Shown here: in pieces, positions 1 through 25,600 of the stretch
Position numbering within the stretch: the first letter of the stretch is position 1
How the letters are laid out: the number at the start of each line of letters is the position of its first letter
Source of the DNA: Baylisascaris procyonis
Taxonomy: Eukaryota; Nematoda; Chromadorea; Rhabditida; Ascarididae
Assembly (NCBI GenBank): GCA_037389465.1
Contig: JAZARR010000212.1
Coordinates: forward strand, 2,064,001-2,128,000
Length of the DNA: 64,000 nt
Direction of reading: 5' to 3'
Position numbers and translations under genes: made by a program
Notes under the pieces: model-generated
The model's input: only the letters and a program-made list of their open reading frames with translations
What the model was told of the DNA's origin: nothing
Databases searched by the model: none

Positions 1-3
1 CGG

Positions 4-13004
<13,001 letters not shown>

Positions 13005-13024
<20 letters not shown>

Positions 13025-14345
13025 CTCTTTCTTATCGTCGCATCATTCATCCACCAACCCGAACAAAAAGACACTTCCTCGTTTGCCAACTGGTAGTTGC
13101 AACGAGTTGTTTCCTGAGGTGAGAGGATGTCCGATCGTGTATGTATTTTTATTTCGACCGGGAAGAACGGAAGCTAACCGCTGAAGAGAGGGAACACGAG
13201 CCAACAATTGAAAAAGCCGAGGTGATGATTGTAGGGAGCGGTTACTTGGCATAATAGGAGGTCCTTGTTAGGTCATCGTAATCATTTTATGAGGCATTAG
13301 ATATTTTTCTTTGATCATTTGCGAGAGTTTCGTTTCCTTCTTACTAGTGTCCTGGCTTCATTTTGTTTTTAGCCCTAGGTGCGCATAACTTGTAACCGTT
13401 GGCGTTCGATTCTCTCTCGTTGGCTCTTTCCAAAACGCTGTTCGTGTGTTGCCGAAATGGGTAGACTGCAGCCCATCATCGGCTGAACCACTGAGCATCA
13501 GCTGAATTTTATTCTGGAGCAGCACTCGTGCGTATGCTTTCACCACAATGTTTTGCTGTATATTTGCTGTGATCACTGTTGAAAAGAGTAGAGGGTACAG
13601 CACTGTCTATATAAGAAGGCAACCAAAAGCAGTGCTATCGCATACTGGATCATCCAGAGAATGACAAGTGGCTCGTTGAAACCAAAGATTCGTCACTTTT
13701 TCGAAAGATAACTTTTTTGTTATCTTCGCATCATTCATCCACTCGGATTGTAGCCACCAAGCCAAACAACAAAGTGCGTCTTCGTTTATCCACTGGAAGT
13801 TGGCATGTTATCTTTTGAAATAAGTTATTTTCTAAAACGAAAGAATGCCTGATCTTGTTTGCATTTTTATTTCAAACGAGAAGGAACGGAAGCCGAATGC
13901 TGTGGGCAGAGAAAGGAAGCCAGGGGATGCAAAGACTAAACTGATGATCGCAGAGCACGGTTACTGGGCATGATGGGAAGTCCTTGTTTTATCATAGTCG
14001 TTGTAAAAGGTCACTGGATGTTTCTTTTTGATCGCTTCATTTTATTTTTTTGGCCTTCGATGCGTTTAACTTGTATATGATACTTAGCGTTCGGTTCTCT
14101 TTGATTGGCTCTTTCTAAAACACAGCCGATGTCTTGCCGAGGTGGGTAAAGCGTAGTCATATCAAGGGCTGAATCTCGAAGTATCAGCTGAACTTTGTTC
14201 TGGAGCAGCGATCGCGCGTATGCTTGCACCACACTGTTATGCTGTTTGTTTGTCATGATCGCGGTTGAAGAAGGGAGAGGGCATGGCACTGACTATACCA
14301 AAGAGCAAGCAAAAGCAGTTCTCTCACATGCTAAATCGTTCGAAG
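13005..14345 (+). repeat. Diverged 688-bp tandem duplication at the prpf-4 3' end
   Basis: Copy 1 (about 13005-13660) and copy 2 (about 13693-14345) align at a constant 688-bp offset. Shared anchors include GCATCATTCATCCAC (13040 and 13728) and GCAA(C/G)CAAAAGCAG (13618 and 14306). I estimate 70-75% identity by eye. Copy 1 begins in the last codons of prpf-4, so the unit is mostly 3' UTR and downstream flank. Both strands carry similar short open frames in each copy (minus 13358-13603 and 14011-14289; plus 14195-14386), but internal stops and shifts argue against a shared protein. Confidence 0.75.
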
Positions 14346-16071
14346 AAAGACAAATCGTCATTAGGGATAGATTGAAAGCTTACTAGAGATTCAACCTCCT
14401 TTCTTCAACTAACATTGCATTTTTAATCCTTGCTAATGCTTCGTTCTTTTCGTGTTGCTATTTTTATTCATATTCAGATATTGTTCATTCTTTATACTAC
14501 CAATTTTTTGAAGTGCATCAAATACCCACAACGTTGTACTTTCATTTGAAAATTCGTTTTGAATGTGATGCTTTTGGATCATTTTGAAATTGATATATTC
14601 TTAAGCTTGGTCGCTTTGCTGATTTAGTTTTGTTGTTTGTTTGCCATTTTGTCAAAACTGTTTTCATATGTCACCTCGTCAACTTTGCTAGCCGTGATAA
14701 TTATTCATTTAGCGGCTAAAACCATTTCTGAATGCTTTCGAATCGAGAAATATTCTCATCGTTTGCCTTTTGTTAAGCAGTACGGAAACGATCTTGTGAT
14801 GTAATATTGGATGCGTCCTTTTAGAGGTACTGCGGTCCGAAAAGTTGGTGCGAGTGACGCTTCAAAACGTTTTGGATGGTCACCCACTACCCTCCTTTCT
14901 TTAGAAAGTTCCCAGTACGATACTAATACCACGCTTTATCCCATAAACCTCTAGGTGCCCAGTAGACATAAACAGTAACTGCGCCTGTGACGTTTGATGT
15001 GCTTTTATTTGAAGGAGAAGGTCGAGGGATATCCCGATATCCCCACCAAGGGTTACACGGGCAGGATGCTTGACTTTAGCGAGTGAAAGAAGTTGACGCT
15101 AAGCTTTATGCAGAGTTTCCCTGGTATTACGGGCTCCTCGGTGTTTTGAAGAAAGGCGAGATTTTTTAAGATTCCGAAAGAACAGTCCAAACCTGTAGAA
15201 GCCGTGAGAAAAGTAGGCATATGCAGGGAGACTGGGAATCCGCAGCTGGAAGGAGATGCAAGGCGCCCGACATTCGTTATGCTAATTGCAGTTATGTACT
15301 TTACCTCATTACCCACCTTATTCTATCGATGGATTGTTTGTCTTCGGAATGTGTTGTTCATAGTTGGATAATGCGGCAGTTGGCTTTGCTGGAAACTCGT
15401 TACAGCACTGTAGCGCCTGGGGCACAAGCAGTCCCCTGTGCCGTCGAGACGATGAGAACGCCAGCTCAGCTCACTGCCACTCTTGTTTTTAAATACGATG
15501 CCATTGTTGTACGTTAGAAAGTTCCATATGCTACTATTTTGTCTGAATGCTGTATGTTGATAAATATGATTTTGTAAAATAACACCTCTTTGCTCACTAG
15601 TGGGAAAACAGTAAGTTGTCATCCGCGGAAGGTTTATGCGAAGGAAGAAGAGATACCGGGTTCGAACTGTATTGTGTTAGAATGGAACTGGGAAGATATT
15701 GCCGTCGTAGCTCGAACCCTCGAAGTGCACTCGTAAAACTTAAGGGTAATTCCAGATGTCATGTTCCTGAAAGGAGTAGAAGAAACGAAATAGGCGTGTT
15801 GGTTGTCGCATTGGAGAGATGCCGAGTAAGGTTCTGTTGCAGATCGGGAAGCATTGTACTACAGTAAAGGAGTCCCCAGGCGATGCCAGCCATCTGTCGC
15901 CCATTATGTTCACGGAGCTGGGCCGTTAAATCTCATCACATCCTCATGATGTGATGAGCTCGTTCGCGGCTCAATCGGCCTTCCACCTTATCCCTGGATG
16001 CTCAAATGCGACGCTGAGAACGGTCATGGAGACGATACGCAGTGCTGAACGCAGTTATAAAAATAATCTAA
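14346..16071. other. Intergenic, no gene supported
   Basis: This stretch lies between the tandem duplication and the nduf-6 poly(A) signal. Short open frames at 15221-15517 and 15616-15867 on plus, and at 15053-15316 and 15323-15622 on minus, overlap on opposite strands with no recognisable motif or splice context. The only clear structure is the 11-bp inverted repeat at 15932-15958. Confidence 0.5.
15932..15958. repeat. Perfect 11-bp inverted repeat, 5-base loop
   Basis: Arms CTCATCACATC (15932-15942) and GATGTGATGAG (15948-15958) flank the loop CTCAT. It sits about 115 bp past the nduf-6 poly(A) signal, between two convergent genes. A role in transcript termination or as a factor-binding palindrome is conceivable but not shown. 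Confidence 0.6.
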
Positions 16072-16077
16072 TTTATT
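16072..16077 (-). promoter_or_regulatory. Poly(A) signal of nduf-6
   Basis: AATAAA on the minus strand, about 19 nt after the nduf-6 stop codon. This is the canonical hexamer at a normal distance for a compact nematode 3' UTR. Confidence 0.75.
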
Positions 16078-16095
16078 GTACATTTGTTCTAGCAT

Positions 16096-19000
16096 TTAGC
16101 ACTCGATGTAGGTTATATCCTTGTCCTTCTCGCTGGTCACATGAGGATTATAAAACTTTTGACCACAATATCCACACGCGTGGTTGCCGGGCTTATCCTG
16201 AAGAACAAAGCACTGTTCAGTAGCATTGTCATCCCAGCAAATAACGCTTACCTTAACTTTAACAGCCGTTGGTACAATTTCAACAATCGCTATGAATTTA
16301 ATAACTTTGAAAACCGTTGGAAATTCCGTAACATACCATTCCCACGAAAATTTTTATGTCTTTTGCTAATTGTTCAGTAACGGCACGAAGATGACTTTTC
16401 CAGTTGCCTATCGAGAACCGTTTTACCAGGCTTACACTCGCACAGACAATTAAGTCTTGCGCCATTTGAAAAAGCCTTGCTATCTCCAATATTTTGATTG
16501 ACCAATCATTAATCCCAATTAGTTTGATCACTTTCAACCCTAAAAAACTCATTAAAGGAATCTGTTTCATAACGAAAATCAACCTTATAGCCATATAAGA
16601 TCAAGGGCCCAACTGGGACAACACTTGCATGGTTTAGTGCGCCAGTGTGATGCGATAGCGCTAAATATAATATTACCAAGCTGATCAAATACCGAATAAA
16701 TAACCCAAAACTTTTAAGGACTACCTGTTCTTGCTCCTGATCTCACCTCGCCTAGTGATTTCCCCCTCACTTGAGACACAAGGCAACTCTGCCGAGACAG
16801 AAAAAATACATAAAATAATGCCCCTCATCTTTTATCATGTGTTAAAGCGTTCAAGCGCAAGGTGCCATCCTATCACCTTCCTAACAGCCCTACTCACAAA
16901 TCCTCGGGGGTAGAAAAAGACCTGCGTGCCTAGAACCTAGAACAGTAGGGTTGCGATATAAAGAAGTGAACAACAAGGCCGACGGCAACACATCTTTCTT
17001 AATATTTTATGACATGCGACTATTCCACTTAAGGAGTGTTATTTCAACGTGCACTCTATGTAGTCTGCCCAAGTTCAACCGAATCTCTACGTTAAGCTGG
17101 GGCAGCAAAATGTCAGTATAACACCTCTTGTCATTCCATCTACGTATCGTCAACTTTTCAGTACAAAAATTGGCACCACTTGCACCGACCCATTTGCCAG
17201 CCAACGAAGCGAATTTGCATTCGCAGTATTCCCAGAACAATACAGACCAAAAATTTTTGAGAAAGACTGCTATGGATGAACAATGCATGCTTCATTTTAA
17301 CCGACGAGCAATGTCTCCTTTGTCAAGATTCCAATATTCCAACATTCGCTAATGGCCGTGACTTTTATTCAGGCCCACTCAGGTACTTTCTGATGTTCAA
17401 AATTGCAATTACATATGGGGAACCCATCAAGCTTCTGACTTTCTGATTTTTCAGATCATCAATAAAAGAAATCAGAAACTGATGTTCGAAAGGGACATTT
17501 CTGACACAGCAAAATTGGCATTTCAGCGGCATGCGCCAAGTAAATAATTTTCAAGAAGTAAAGGTGCAAGAAACATCGAAAAACCTGCATTTTCGGGAAG
17601 ATCTTCGGAGTAAGTGAAAAATGAAGTGCTATCCCGCAATTTACAAAACGATGTAATGCAAAAGTAATGTAATGTGAAAGGGAATGGAGGAAACTTTACC
17701 TGAAGAGGCAAAGTAAGTGAAGTAATTTAAACGGGCAACAAGGTAACAGTCGAGGTGATATTTTTCACTTCAATGAAACTTCATAAGAACTTCTTCGCGG
17801 TCACCGCAGAAACTAATTAACCTTTAAATATAAGTGATGAAATGCATCACATTGGTGTTAATGCGTACAGAGTGTCTCCAAGACGACCCGGACGCAGTCT
17901 TCGTCTTATGTCTCCCTTCCCTCATTGCCATCCACACAGGACCATAAAGTATACTCGCTCTCGCGATTCTGACCACAACCTAACTTCTACAAACCCCGGT
18001 GGAAACTTTATAAGGAAAAAACTAACGAGGTTAATGTAGACCCGAGGATGTCCAAGTGCTGGATGACCTCCGTCGCAAAAAACTACGCGATCGTTTGACG
18101 CAATGGGAGGCAGTTCGGCGATCAATTTCTGCGCTATGTTCGGGTTGACCTGCTTCGGCGCAATATCGAAACGCTGTAGCCTGTAGTCGGCTTGATCCCA
18201 CGCCTTCAAAAAAGAAGCCTCATTTTTGACAATCAGTGGAGTCATCTGATTTCACATTCCCCATTGCCGTCTGTGAATTCAGTCAATGGAAATCTAACGC
18301 ATTACAAAAAAGGAAGTAAAAAATAGCGCACAATACTGACAAAAAGATTTTAGAGGGTTTGGAGAAAGATGAGAGAACAAATGTCTCCTCAAATTTTTGT
18401 AGATTTGGAAAATTGCAAAAGCAGTGTTTCCGCCTAATGATTGTGGCACTCGATTGAAACATTAGTGAAGATGACATGCTAAAATGAAGACGGATCTCCT
18501 TTCTCAAAAAACCTGTTATGCCCTCATCACTGCAACAAGCATTGTTGGCCTATTCGAAACACTGCGATAGAGAACTACGTTCGGTACACAGGAAGCCGCC
18601 ACCCAAGTGGGATCAGCTCACCACTTTCAAAATCCCGCTACTTTTGTTTACCAGAACAGCATGATTCACCAACATAAGGATAACGCACTGGCATGCTTCC
18701 TGTCCAATATATTTGAGATGGTACCATTTATTAGCTCCCAACCTTCTTCCGTTTTTCAAGCTTTCAGGGAGTTCGACCTCACAGGCTATCAGAGTGAGAA
18801 AAAGTTGACGAAAGCATGCAAACACCGAACAAGTAGCGTACTTTGAAGACGTCACGGACTACTGCTGCCTATTGTTTGCTTCCAAAACTTCGTACAATAC
18901 ATTAAAGCCCTCCACAATGACCTTCATGCAATATACGGGGTCACATTTTGCAAAACCCCGTTTCTGCTTCCGCAGCTCGAGCTTGGAGGGCCTATAGCAA

Positions 19001-19375
19001 CGAAGAGACAAGAAAACGATGAGACAAAAACAACAATATATGCCTCTTTAAAACCCAAAAAAGTCCTGAAATCCATGCCCTGTGGATGTGCACCTTGCTA
19101 ACAGTGTTGAACGATGTCAACTATATAAACATTTTTCTTTTGCCCAACAACTCTCTCAGCAGTTCACTCACAACGGTATTCCATTATCTGCCGGAGGTGG
19201 TACGTGGAAAATTAGTAGATGATTCCAGCAGAATAATACAAACCTGTCCTGTGTGAGTCACTTTATCAAACACCGCATTCTCTGGAGTGACGTCTTTACG
19301 AACAGGCAAATCCGACTTTGTACGTCTACTGGCACAAAGGGCTCGAGAAAGTCGACTCGTCACCAACCGATTCAT
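16096..19375 (-). CDS. nduf-6: NADH:ubiquinone oxidoreductase 13 kDa-A subunit (NDUFS6), 3 exons, complete
   Basis: Accessory zinc-binding subunit of mitochondrial complex I, needed to finish assembly of the peripheral arm (family knowledge). Exons on the minus strand: 19375-19244, 18203-18027, 16197-16096; all join in phase 0, giving 136 aa. Residues 1-20 are Arg/Ser-rich without acidic residues, as in a mitochondrial presequence. Residues 40-44 are THTGQ, the family motif before the first conserved helix. The zinc site is present: C87 in VVFCDGG, H96 in ALGHPRVYINL, and C111 and C114 in ACGYCG. The C-terminus is about 15 residues longer than human NDUFS6, running past the zinc site to ITYIEC. 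The start is set by TTTCAG|AGGAATG, only 4 nt before the ATG. From memory, C. elegans nduf-6 also neighbours prpf-4. Confidence 0.95.
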
Positions 19376-19385
19376 TCCTCTGAAA
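19376..19385 (-). promoter_or_regulatory. Probable SL trans-splice acceptor of nduf-6
   Basis: On the minus strand TTTCAG|AGGA lies directly before the ATG at 19375, leaving a 4-nt leader. A strong acceptor this close to the start, with no coding exon in front, is the usual pattern of SL1 trans-splicing in nematodes. A cis-spliced 5' UTR intron would look the same. Confidence 0.6.
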
Positions 19386-19404
19386 CATGCAGCTTCGAGA
19401 AGAA

Positions 19405-20057
19405 TAAATGTTCGGCGACATTTATTATACGACCGGTCGAATACTTCTCAGGTTGCTCCCCACGATAATTTGTAAATTTGAAGTAGGGCCTCAAATTTTT
19501 CATGTTGGAATGTAAAAACTAAAAAGTCCACACCTCTTTGCTTAAAGTGATAAACTCGAACGTTCGAGCAAGAAAGGCGCCAATTTACTTTGTCAAAATC
19601 ACGCAGGTGATACTTCAAAAAGCAGCACACAGCTGAAGAACATAAAACAGCCTCACGTTCACAGAAGTGAATATAAATTGGAGGGTGGAATGTTAGGGGG
19701 CCTGGGAGGGAGTGAGGATGGGCGATGGAACTCTTCAAGCAGTATTCAACACTATGTGACATTTAAATACAGCTATGCAAACAATATGAAACATCTAAGT
19801 ATAACTCACCTGGAAATCTAATAATGAAATGAAACTGGGTTTACAAAAAATTTAACCCATGTTGCTAACTACGCATGCTTAATTTAACTGTCGTAACTGT
19901 TGATTCGTTCGCCTATTGAAATAGGAATATCATCACGGACATCTTGTGAAAAATCTTTCAGGGAGAGTAAATGTTCGGCGACATTTATTATACGACCGGT
20001 CGAATACTTCTCAGGTTGCTCCCCACGATAATTTGTAAATTTGAAGTAGGGCCTCAA
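19405..20057. repeat. Perfect 90-bp direct repeat pair upstream of nduf-6
   Basis: Positions 19405-19494 and 19968-20057 are identical over 90 bp, 563 bp apart. Each copy starts with a hairpin, TAAATGT-TCGGCG-ACATTTA; in copy 1 the stem extends to 9 bp. Copy 1 begins about 25 bp upstream of the nduf-6 acceptor, so it lies in the promoter or outron. Lack of divergence means a recent event, gene conversion, or an assembly effect. Confidence 0.9.
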
Positions 20058-20503
20058 GCTTGAAGCTTGAAATTCTCTCGCGAATAAGCAGGAATAAGGA
20101 GATTAGGTCAGTTTCGAGTGAGACGCAAACTAAAGGAAAAACAAACAAAACAAAACCGGCCAGCCAAAAACAAACAAACAAATACTTGAATTTCCAACGA
20201 CATGGCTATAATTTCTACCGATATTTTAAATTCGGAGGTCGCAATAAGCATTTGCAAGCAGAAAGGAGGCGTCTGTTCCCCTTTCTACCCAATGAACGTA
20301 ACTCTACCTATACCCGTCGTATACTTCACAAGGGCATGCATCAGGTAGTCCTCGGCCATGAAACAAATTACCAGTTGGTGTAAAAATTTCTGGAACCCTG
20401 CGCAGCTAAATATCTGACGAACTCTCCGGGTGATGGAAGAACCCTAAAAGAAAGTGCGATGTCCTGCACGACTTTTGATGCACAGATTCTGTGAAAGTAA
20501 AGC

Positions 20504-20525
20504 GAGCCAAAAATTCTTTAAATAT
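20504..20525 (+). repeat. 22-bp dispersed exact repeat, copy 1
   Basis: GAGCCAAAAATTCTTTAAAT plus AT recurs exactly at 57994-58015 in the same orientation, inside a met-1 intron. An exact 22-mer pair is not expected by chance in 64 kb; it may be the edge of a degraded interspersed element. Confidence 0.6.
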
Positions 20526-21219
20526 TTACAAAGACTAACAGGAAATTCCATAATATGACTTATGCATCCATCTTCTACGACAAAACTAGAAACGTAAACC
20601 GAAAATTATGATCCAAGGTGAAGGGAGAAAGCCAAACGGGTAGGCAGACAACGCAGACGCCTGTTGAAGATGGCGGAAGATGAGACAGAAGTATTAAGAA
20701 CAGACAAAATAGTGCGAACTGTGCATCACTTTTTCCAACATCTTCCGGTCTTTTCCTAACGTTTTCACACACCAATTTGGCCTGTGATCCCAATGTTGCG
20801 TTTCTTGCTCGAGTTTGGTCTGGTTTTTTTTCGCTTCTGCTCGGGTCCGGCATTCCCGCACACCAACAATTGCGCATGTATTCCGAAGTGGGCGCCCCCA
20901 AAAATCTTCTATTATGTTAAACGCACATATGCATATAAATAATTTACATACTGCATATTGACGTTTACAGGTACTAAACCAGCAAGCCGAATCTCTCCCC
21001 TCTATGCTCACACTGCTCCCCCTTTCTGTTTTTCATCGCATGCCTCGTTTCGCGCAGCTGTCTACTTCATGCTATGTGAACCCAATTTCAGGTCGTAGTC
21101 ATTAAAGTGGGTGAGCACGATCAGGGACAGCATTAGCCGCAGCTACGTACATGCTTGAGATGAAAATAGTAATCGGCGAATTATTATAAATGTTGCATTG
21201 GATGGGCGGTGGGGGCGGT

Positions 21220-21233
21220 GGGGGGGGGGGGGG
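21220..21233 (+). repeat. G14 homopolymer within a G-rich tract
   Basis: A run of 14 G follows GGGCGGTGGGGGCGGT, so about 38 bp hold at least four G3+ blocks. This composition could form a G-quadruplex. Lengths of such runs are often unreliable in assemblies. Confidence 0.7.
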
Positions 21234-22617
21234 AGGGGACTGCTTTGATTTCAAATATGACTTTCTGTTTCACCGTCTCGTTTCTGGGAAATATTTTCTT
21301 GCCAAGAAATGCATTAAAAAAAGAAGAAAAACCTATTAAATCAGTGGCACATGAAAGACCTTTTTTCAGTGGATCCCTTAGAGTGTGTCGCTTTCCTTTA
21401 TCACCTCTGCGCTGCACAATCACTTCCTTCATATATTCCCTCTCCAATACTATCTCGAAACATGTTCATCCCTCCTCGTCGACGATAATTCCTACTCGCT
21501 TATTTTACCGATTACAGACACGAGCATTTAAACAATTTTTTTTACAATCGCGATGAACACTCAAATTTTGCCGGATGAAACAATCACCTCACACCATAAC
21601 AGTGAAATCCTTTAAAAGCATACGTCCTTGATGACCGTTACCTCACAAAGTGAATAAAGCAAGCAACTGATGAGTTAGCATTAAAATAAAAGCTCAACAG
21701 ATTAGCATCAACCTAAGTTCAACTTACAATCATCCATCAATCCACGAGTGATCGCTTCCCCTTACAGATATTTCCATGATACGAGTTGCTAAGTAAACAT
21801 CCTGGCAAATGTAACAATCACCGAAGCGGAATTTAATCGACATAAACTCTGCATAAATAAACCTATATTTTCACCAGCTCTCTTCCTCGCTAACGATTGT
21901 TCATATATTTCTTTATTCTATTGGTTTTTTCTCTTTCATTTATGCATCAGTGTCGAAGTTCCAAACTTTCCTATGCATTTATCCGTTCACATCAGCAAAT
22001 ATTTCATTCCATAACACAGTAAAATGTAAAACATCGCAGAACAATCAGATTTAAAATGAGTTCGGATGGAATCTGTTCACGGCTCACTAACCAGCTCGCA
22101 TTTCACATCAACCCTAGTTGCCCACAGGCCTAGATAAAATAAAACGCACATTGGAAATGCATCAGTTGCAATGACCACGTTGTTTTCGCCTAGAAATTCG
22201 GCTAGTGACAAAATTCACAAAAAGTCTATGGAATTAATCAAAGTTTTAGTGAAAATGTCAAATGCGAAATGCACAAAAGAAAACGCTCTTTGAAAGGGTG
22301 GAAAAGTGTGATGGGACACCCACTATCTAATACCATCGAGAGTACGTAATAACGTGGATAGTAACACGCCACCCACGTCTAATGAGCACTACAAAATGTA
22401 CTTCCTCGCTACATGCAGAGGACAGACATTAACAAACATTCTGCTTCGTTACAAGCTTATACGACACGTACGACTATTTGAATTTTGTCATTTCCAGAGG
22501 TATTCGTTGCGAAACGCAGCGCTCATTGTGCAGCCCTATAGTATGTGAAAATGGTTTCGTGACTTTTGATTTGAAGAGGATGTGCAGAACGTTATGTCGA
22601 ATGCTCGTGATCATGGA

Positions 22618-22690
22618 CAGCAGGGGAAGGGGGAGGGAAGGAAGGGAAAGGGGTGGGACGGAGGAGAGAGGAGAGGAGAGAAAGGGAGCT
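22618..22690 (+). repeat. Polypurine tract
   Basis: Almost only G and A across about 70 bp, with short GGAGA- and GGGAA-type repeats. Low complexity with no coding evidence; mirror symmetry could allow triplex DNA. Confidence 0.6.
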
Positions 22691-25600
22691 ACATATAAAT
22701 AGTTACTTATTTCCTTGCCCAGATCACCAATACTATCGTAGGGCACCTAATGTAACGCATGGACGGAGGTAATTAGCTTATACACCTATATGAGTATTGG
22801 GAACAAATATCTGCTTTGGATTTTCGACAATCTTTCAAGCGGGACTGGCTCATTAAGTCATCCGACCATAAACGAGTACTTTTCTCTCACCTTCCAACGC
22901 TACCAACGATCCCTGTGACGCTGGTGAAGCGCTGATGCCAAATATTCTGCCGTCATTATAGCTTAAGCAGTTAAGGAGTCTAGATAGTTTAATCAGTTGA
23001 AACGATATCTGTGATCCGCGCTGGCTAGGCTGGGCAAGTGAAATGGTCTAAGCTCGTGAATGTGTCTAGTTAATTAGCTGAAACATAGAGCTAATAGAGC
23101 TGAGGAACTCTTCGCGGCATCGAAACCACATTCTCACTAGCTAACGATAAATCCCTGAAACGCAGCACCCTAAGAAGCAACAGCAGTGATTTCCTCAACT
23201 TTATGTATAGCCCCAATTTTTCGACGAAGTGTCTTACCTTCGTTGAGGCACATCACTAGAAACTGGATGTGGAGCGAAATAAATATCCCAATTCTTACTT
23301 GAAAACTTAGTATAAAAATGCCTTGACCCACTTCAATATAAACAATTTCGATCTAAGCTTTCATATTCAACGCAGACACCCAATTGTAAACAAAACAAGA
23401 ACAAAGCGAACAGTGAAAGCTTTAGAAGGCCGTTTCGCATAAAATTATCTATTAGCCCATCTCTTACGATTGTCCTCAAAAGCATACAAACGAAGAAAAA
23501 AGTGATAGCTTTTTACTAAGACGATTACGTTATACCAACAAAACATGTCATCATCGAAGCTCCACAACACTCAAATTATTTCTGCTGCTTTTTACGGTTC
23601 TATACTTCGTACAGTGACATCATTGTCATGTACAGCACACCTGAGTGAAAGCAAAGTAGCCAATGATTCATCGGTCATGCGCCGCCCAACTCAATCCACA
23701 TGAACCATGAGTCCCACCACCGTTCTGTGAGCGTGCACTATTTCAAAAAAGGAATGAAAGCTGCGAATGAAACGACCCGGAAAAGCTGCGCGCAGTGCGA
23801 AGAAGTTAGGTTTCGTGGAGCATGTGCTCTTCATATGAAAGTATTTTGCGTGGCTTATGAGGATGTTACCCAAAATGGTGGCATGCAGGTTATGCGGAAC
23901 AGTTCCACACCGTTTATCTAGAGATTGTTTAGATGAGACACGCAGATTGCAACTTATTTCTGGAAGTGGCACTTTCGCTTAGCTGATTTCAGTTTTACTT
24001 ATAGTAGCAGCTTAGCAGTGCTTCTGTCATAAGTAAGAAACAGCCTGCGATATCTATTCTAATTAGGGTCCGAACAGCGTATTGGAGTCTTACCTTGAAT
24101 AAGGTCATGCAGGTTGCCCTTCTAGTGAAATTACGAAAGGTGTGCAAGTCTTGCTTAGAAGTGCGGCTATTCGATTCTAGGCATGCAATACGTTGTCTAT
24201 GCGAATTGTACTTAAAACAGTAGTCAGCAAACTTTTTAACCCTTATCTGGAATATTACACAACTGTGTAGGTGTTATAACATTGATTATGCTAAAGGAGA
24301 GCATCATTCGACTCATCTTTTTTTATTTGTTTTTCAGTTTTTTAATCTTTTCCATATTTTTTTTTTATATTCTGCATTTCTAAGAAGACCTTTCTCCGTT
24401 CCCTTCGTTCAATTAAAGTTTAATATTGCACACCACTTCCACTCTTAACCTGCTCAAAATCCATTTGAGTCAATTTTTTTAACCAAAATTTATGTCAACG
24501 GTTTTCTTTGGCATTGCAGTTTTTAAATCGTGCTTGTATCGCTGCTAGAGACAGCCTTCTTGGTGAAGAAGAGATGGAAAACGTTGCCTTTTGAGGCGAT
24601 TTCCCTTCAACGTTTCACAGTCTGATATACAGTAATTGTCGGCGTTTTTCTATCTTTGCTTGGTGCGTCCACCTGTTCGCTTATTTGCGTACTAAACTAA
24701 CATTCAGCCGACTGGATTGTTTCCAGCTGTTTTGCCACCCGAATTATCATATTTTATACGATCCCATCTGGCAATTGCAAACGCTACCGATCTGCCAGCT
24801 AAAACATTTGCACATTTTGCGAGACGCCAGTCGACCACTAGTTTGTTTAGCTGTTCCTCGTTTTTTTGACAGGCTCCCACCATTCTTCGATATTTGTATA
24901 CTATACTGAAATTCTCGACTCTTTTCCAATGCCCATCTACAATCTCACTGAGAATTTTTTCTGAAAATCCCGAAATGTGCGAATCATCGCTTGACTCTGC
25001 AAAGGGTGGGGGAGGGAGCGTTCCACATACGTACGCATATATTTTGTTTTTTCTTCCTACTTCTTCAGTCATGAGTATTTGATAGGTTACGGGTAGCAAG
25101 CTAAAATTTAACACCTAGACTATTTCTTGTACGCTGCAATGTGCATTTGAATTTTGTTGATGTAAGCGCTGACTCAGTTTTGAAGTCTATTCATAAACCC
25201 AGTGCCATGGTTTCACTCACACCAGACTGTGCCTCATCATTGATTCTGCGCATGCAAATGCGATATCGATGTTTGATGTGCTTTTTCATCAAACTGGAAA
25301 AATTTCCTCTTGAAACTGGAAAAATATAGTGTCATCGGTCTTTTGCTGAAGTGGGCCAGGGCATTTTTTTGTGGATGAACTTTTCAGGTAACAATTGAAG
25401 ACAGATCTGGTGTTGTCCCACAAAGAACTCTTTTGAGTCCTATCTTGCTTTGTGAATGTTGTGCTCTTCTTTGTTGTTTATGCGTATTTTCGCATGTTTC
25501 CTCTCTTTGAGGCGTTGAAACTAACATTTAAAAGTAATTCCAGTCAGCTCGTTTGGAGTTATCTTCTCGTTTAGGATGCTACTTATTCACGAAGTATTCC

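Noticed and set aside
15650..15680. GGGTTCGAACT, resembling a tRNA T-loop
   Set aside because: No matching A-box, acceptor stem or cloverleaf around it.
23700..23921. Plus frame with YFKKGMKAANETTRK, resembling the start of a mariner transposase helix-turn-helix
   Set aside because: Only about 15 residues look similar; nothing after them fits, and no terminal repeats are seen.
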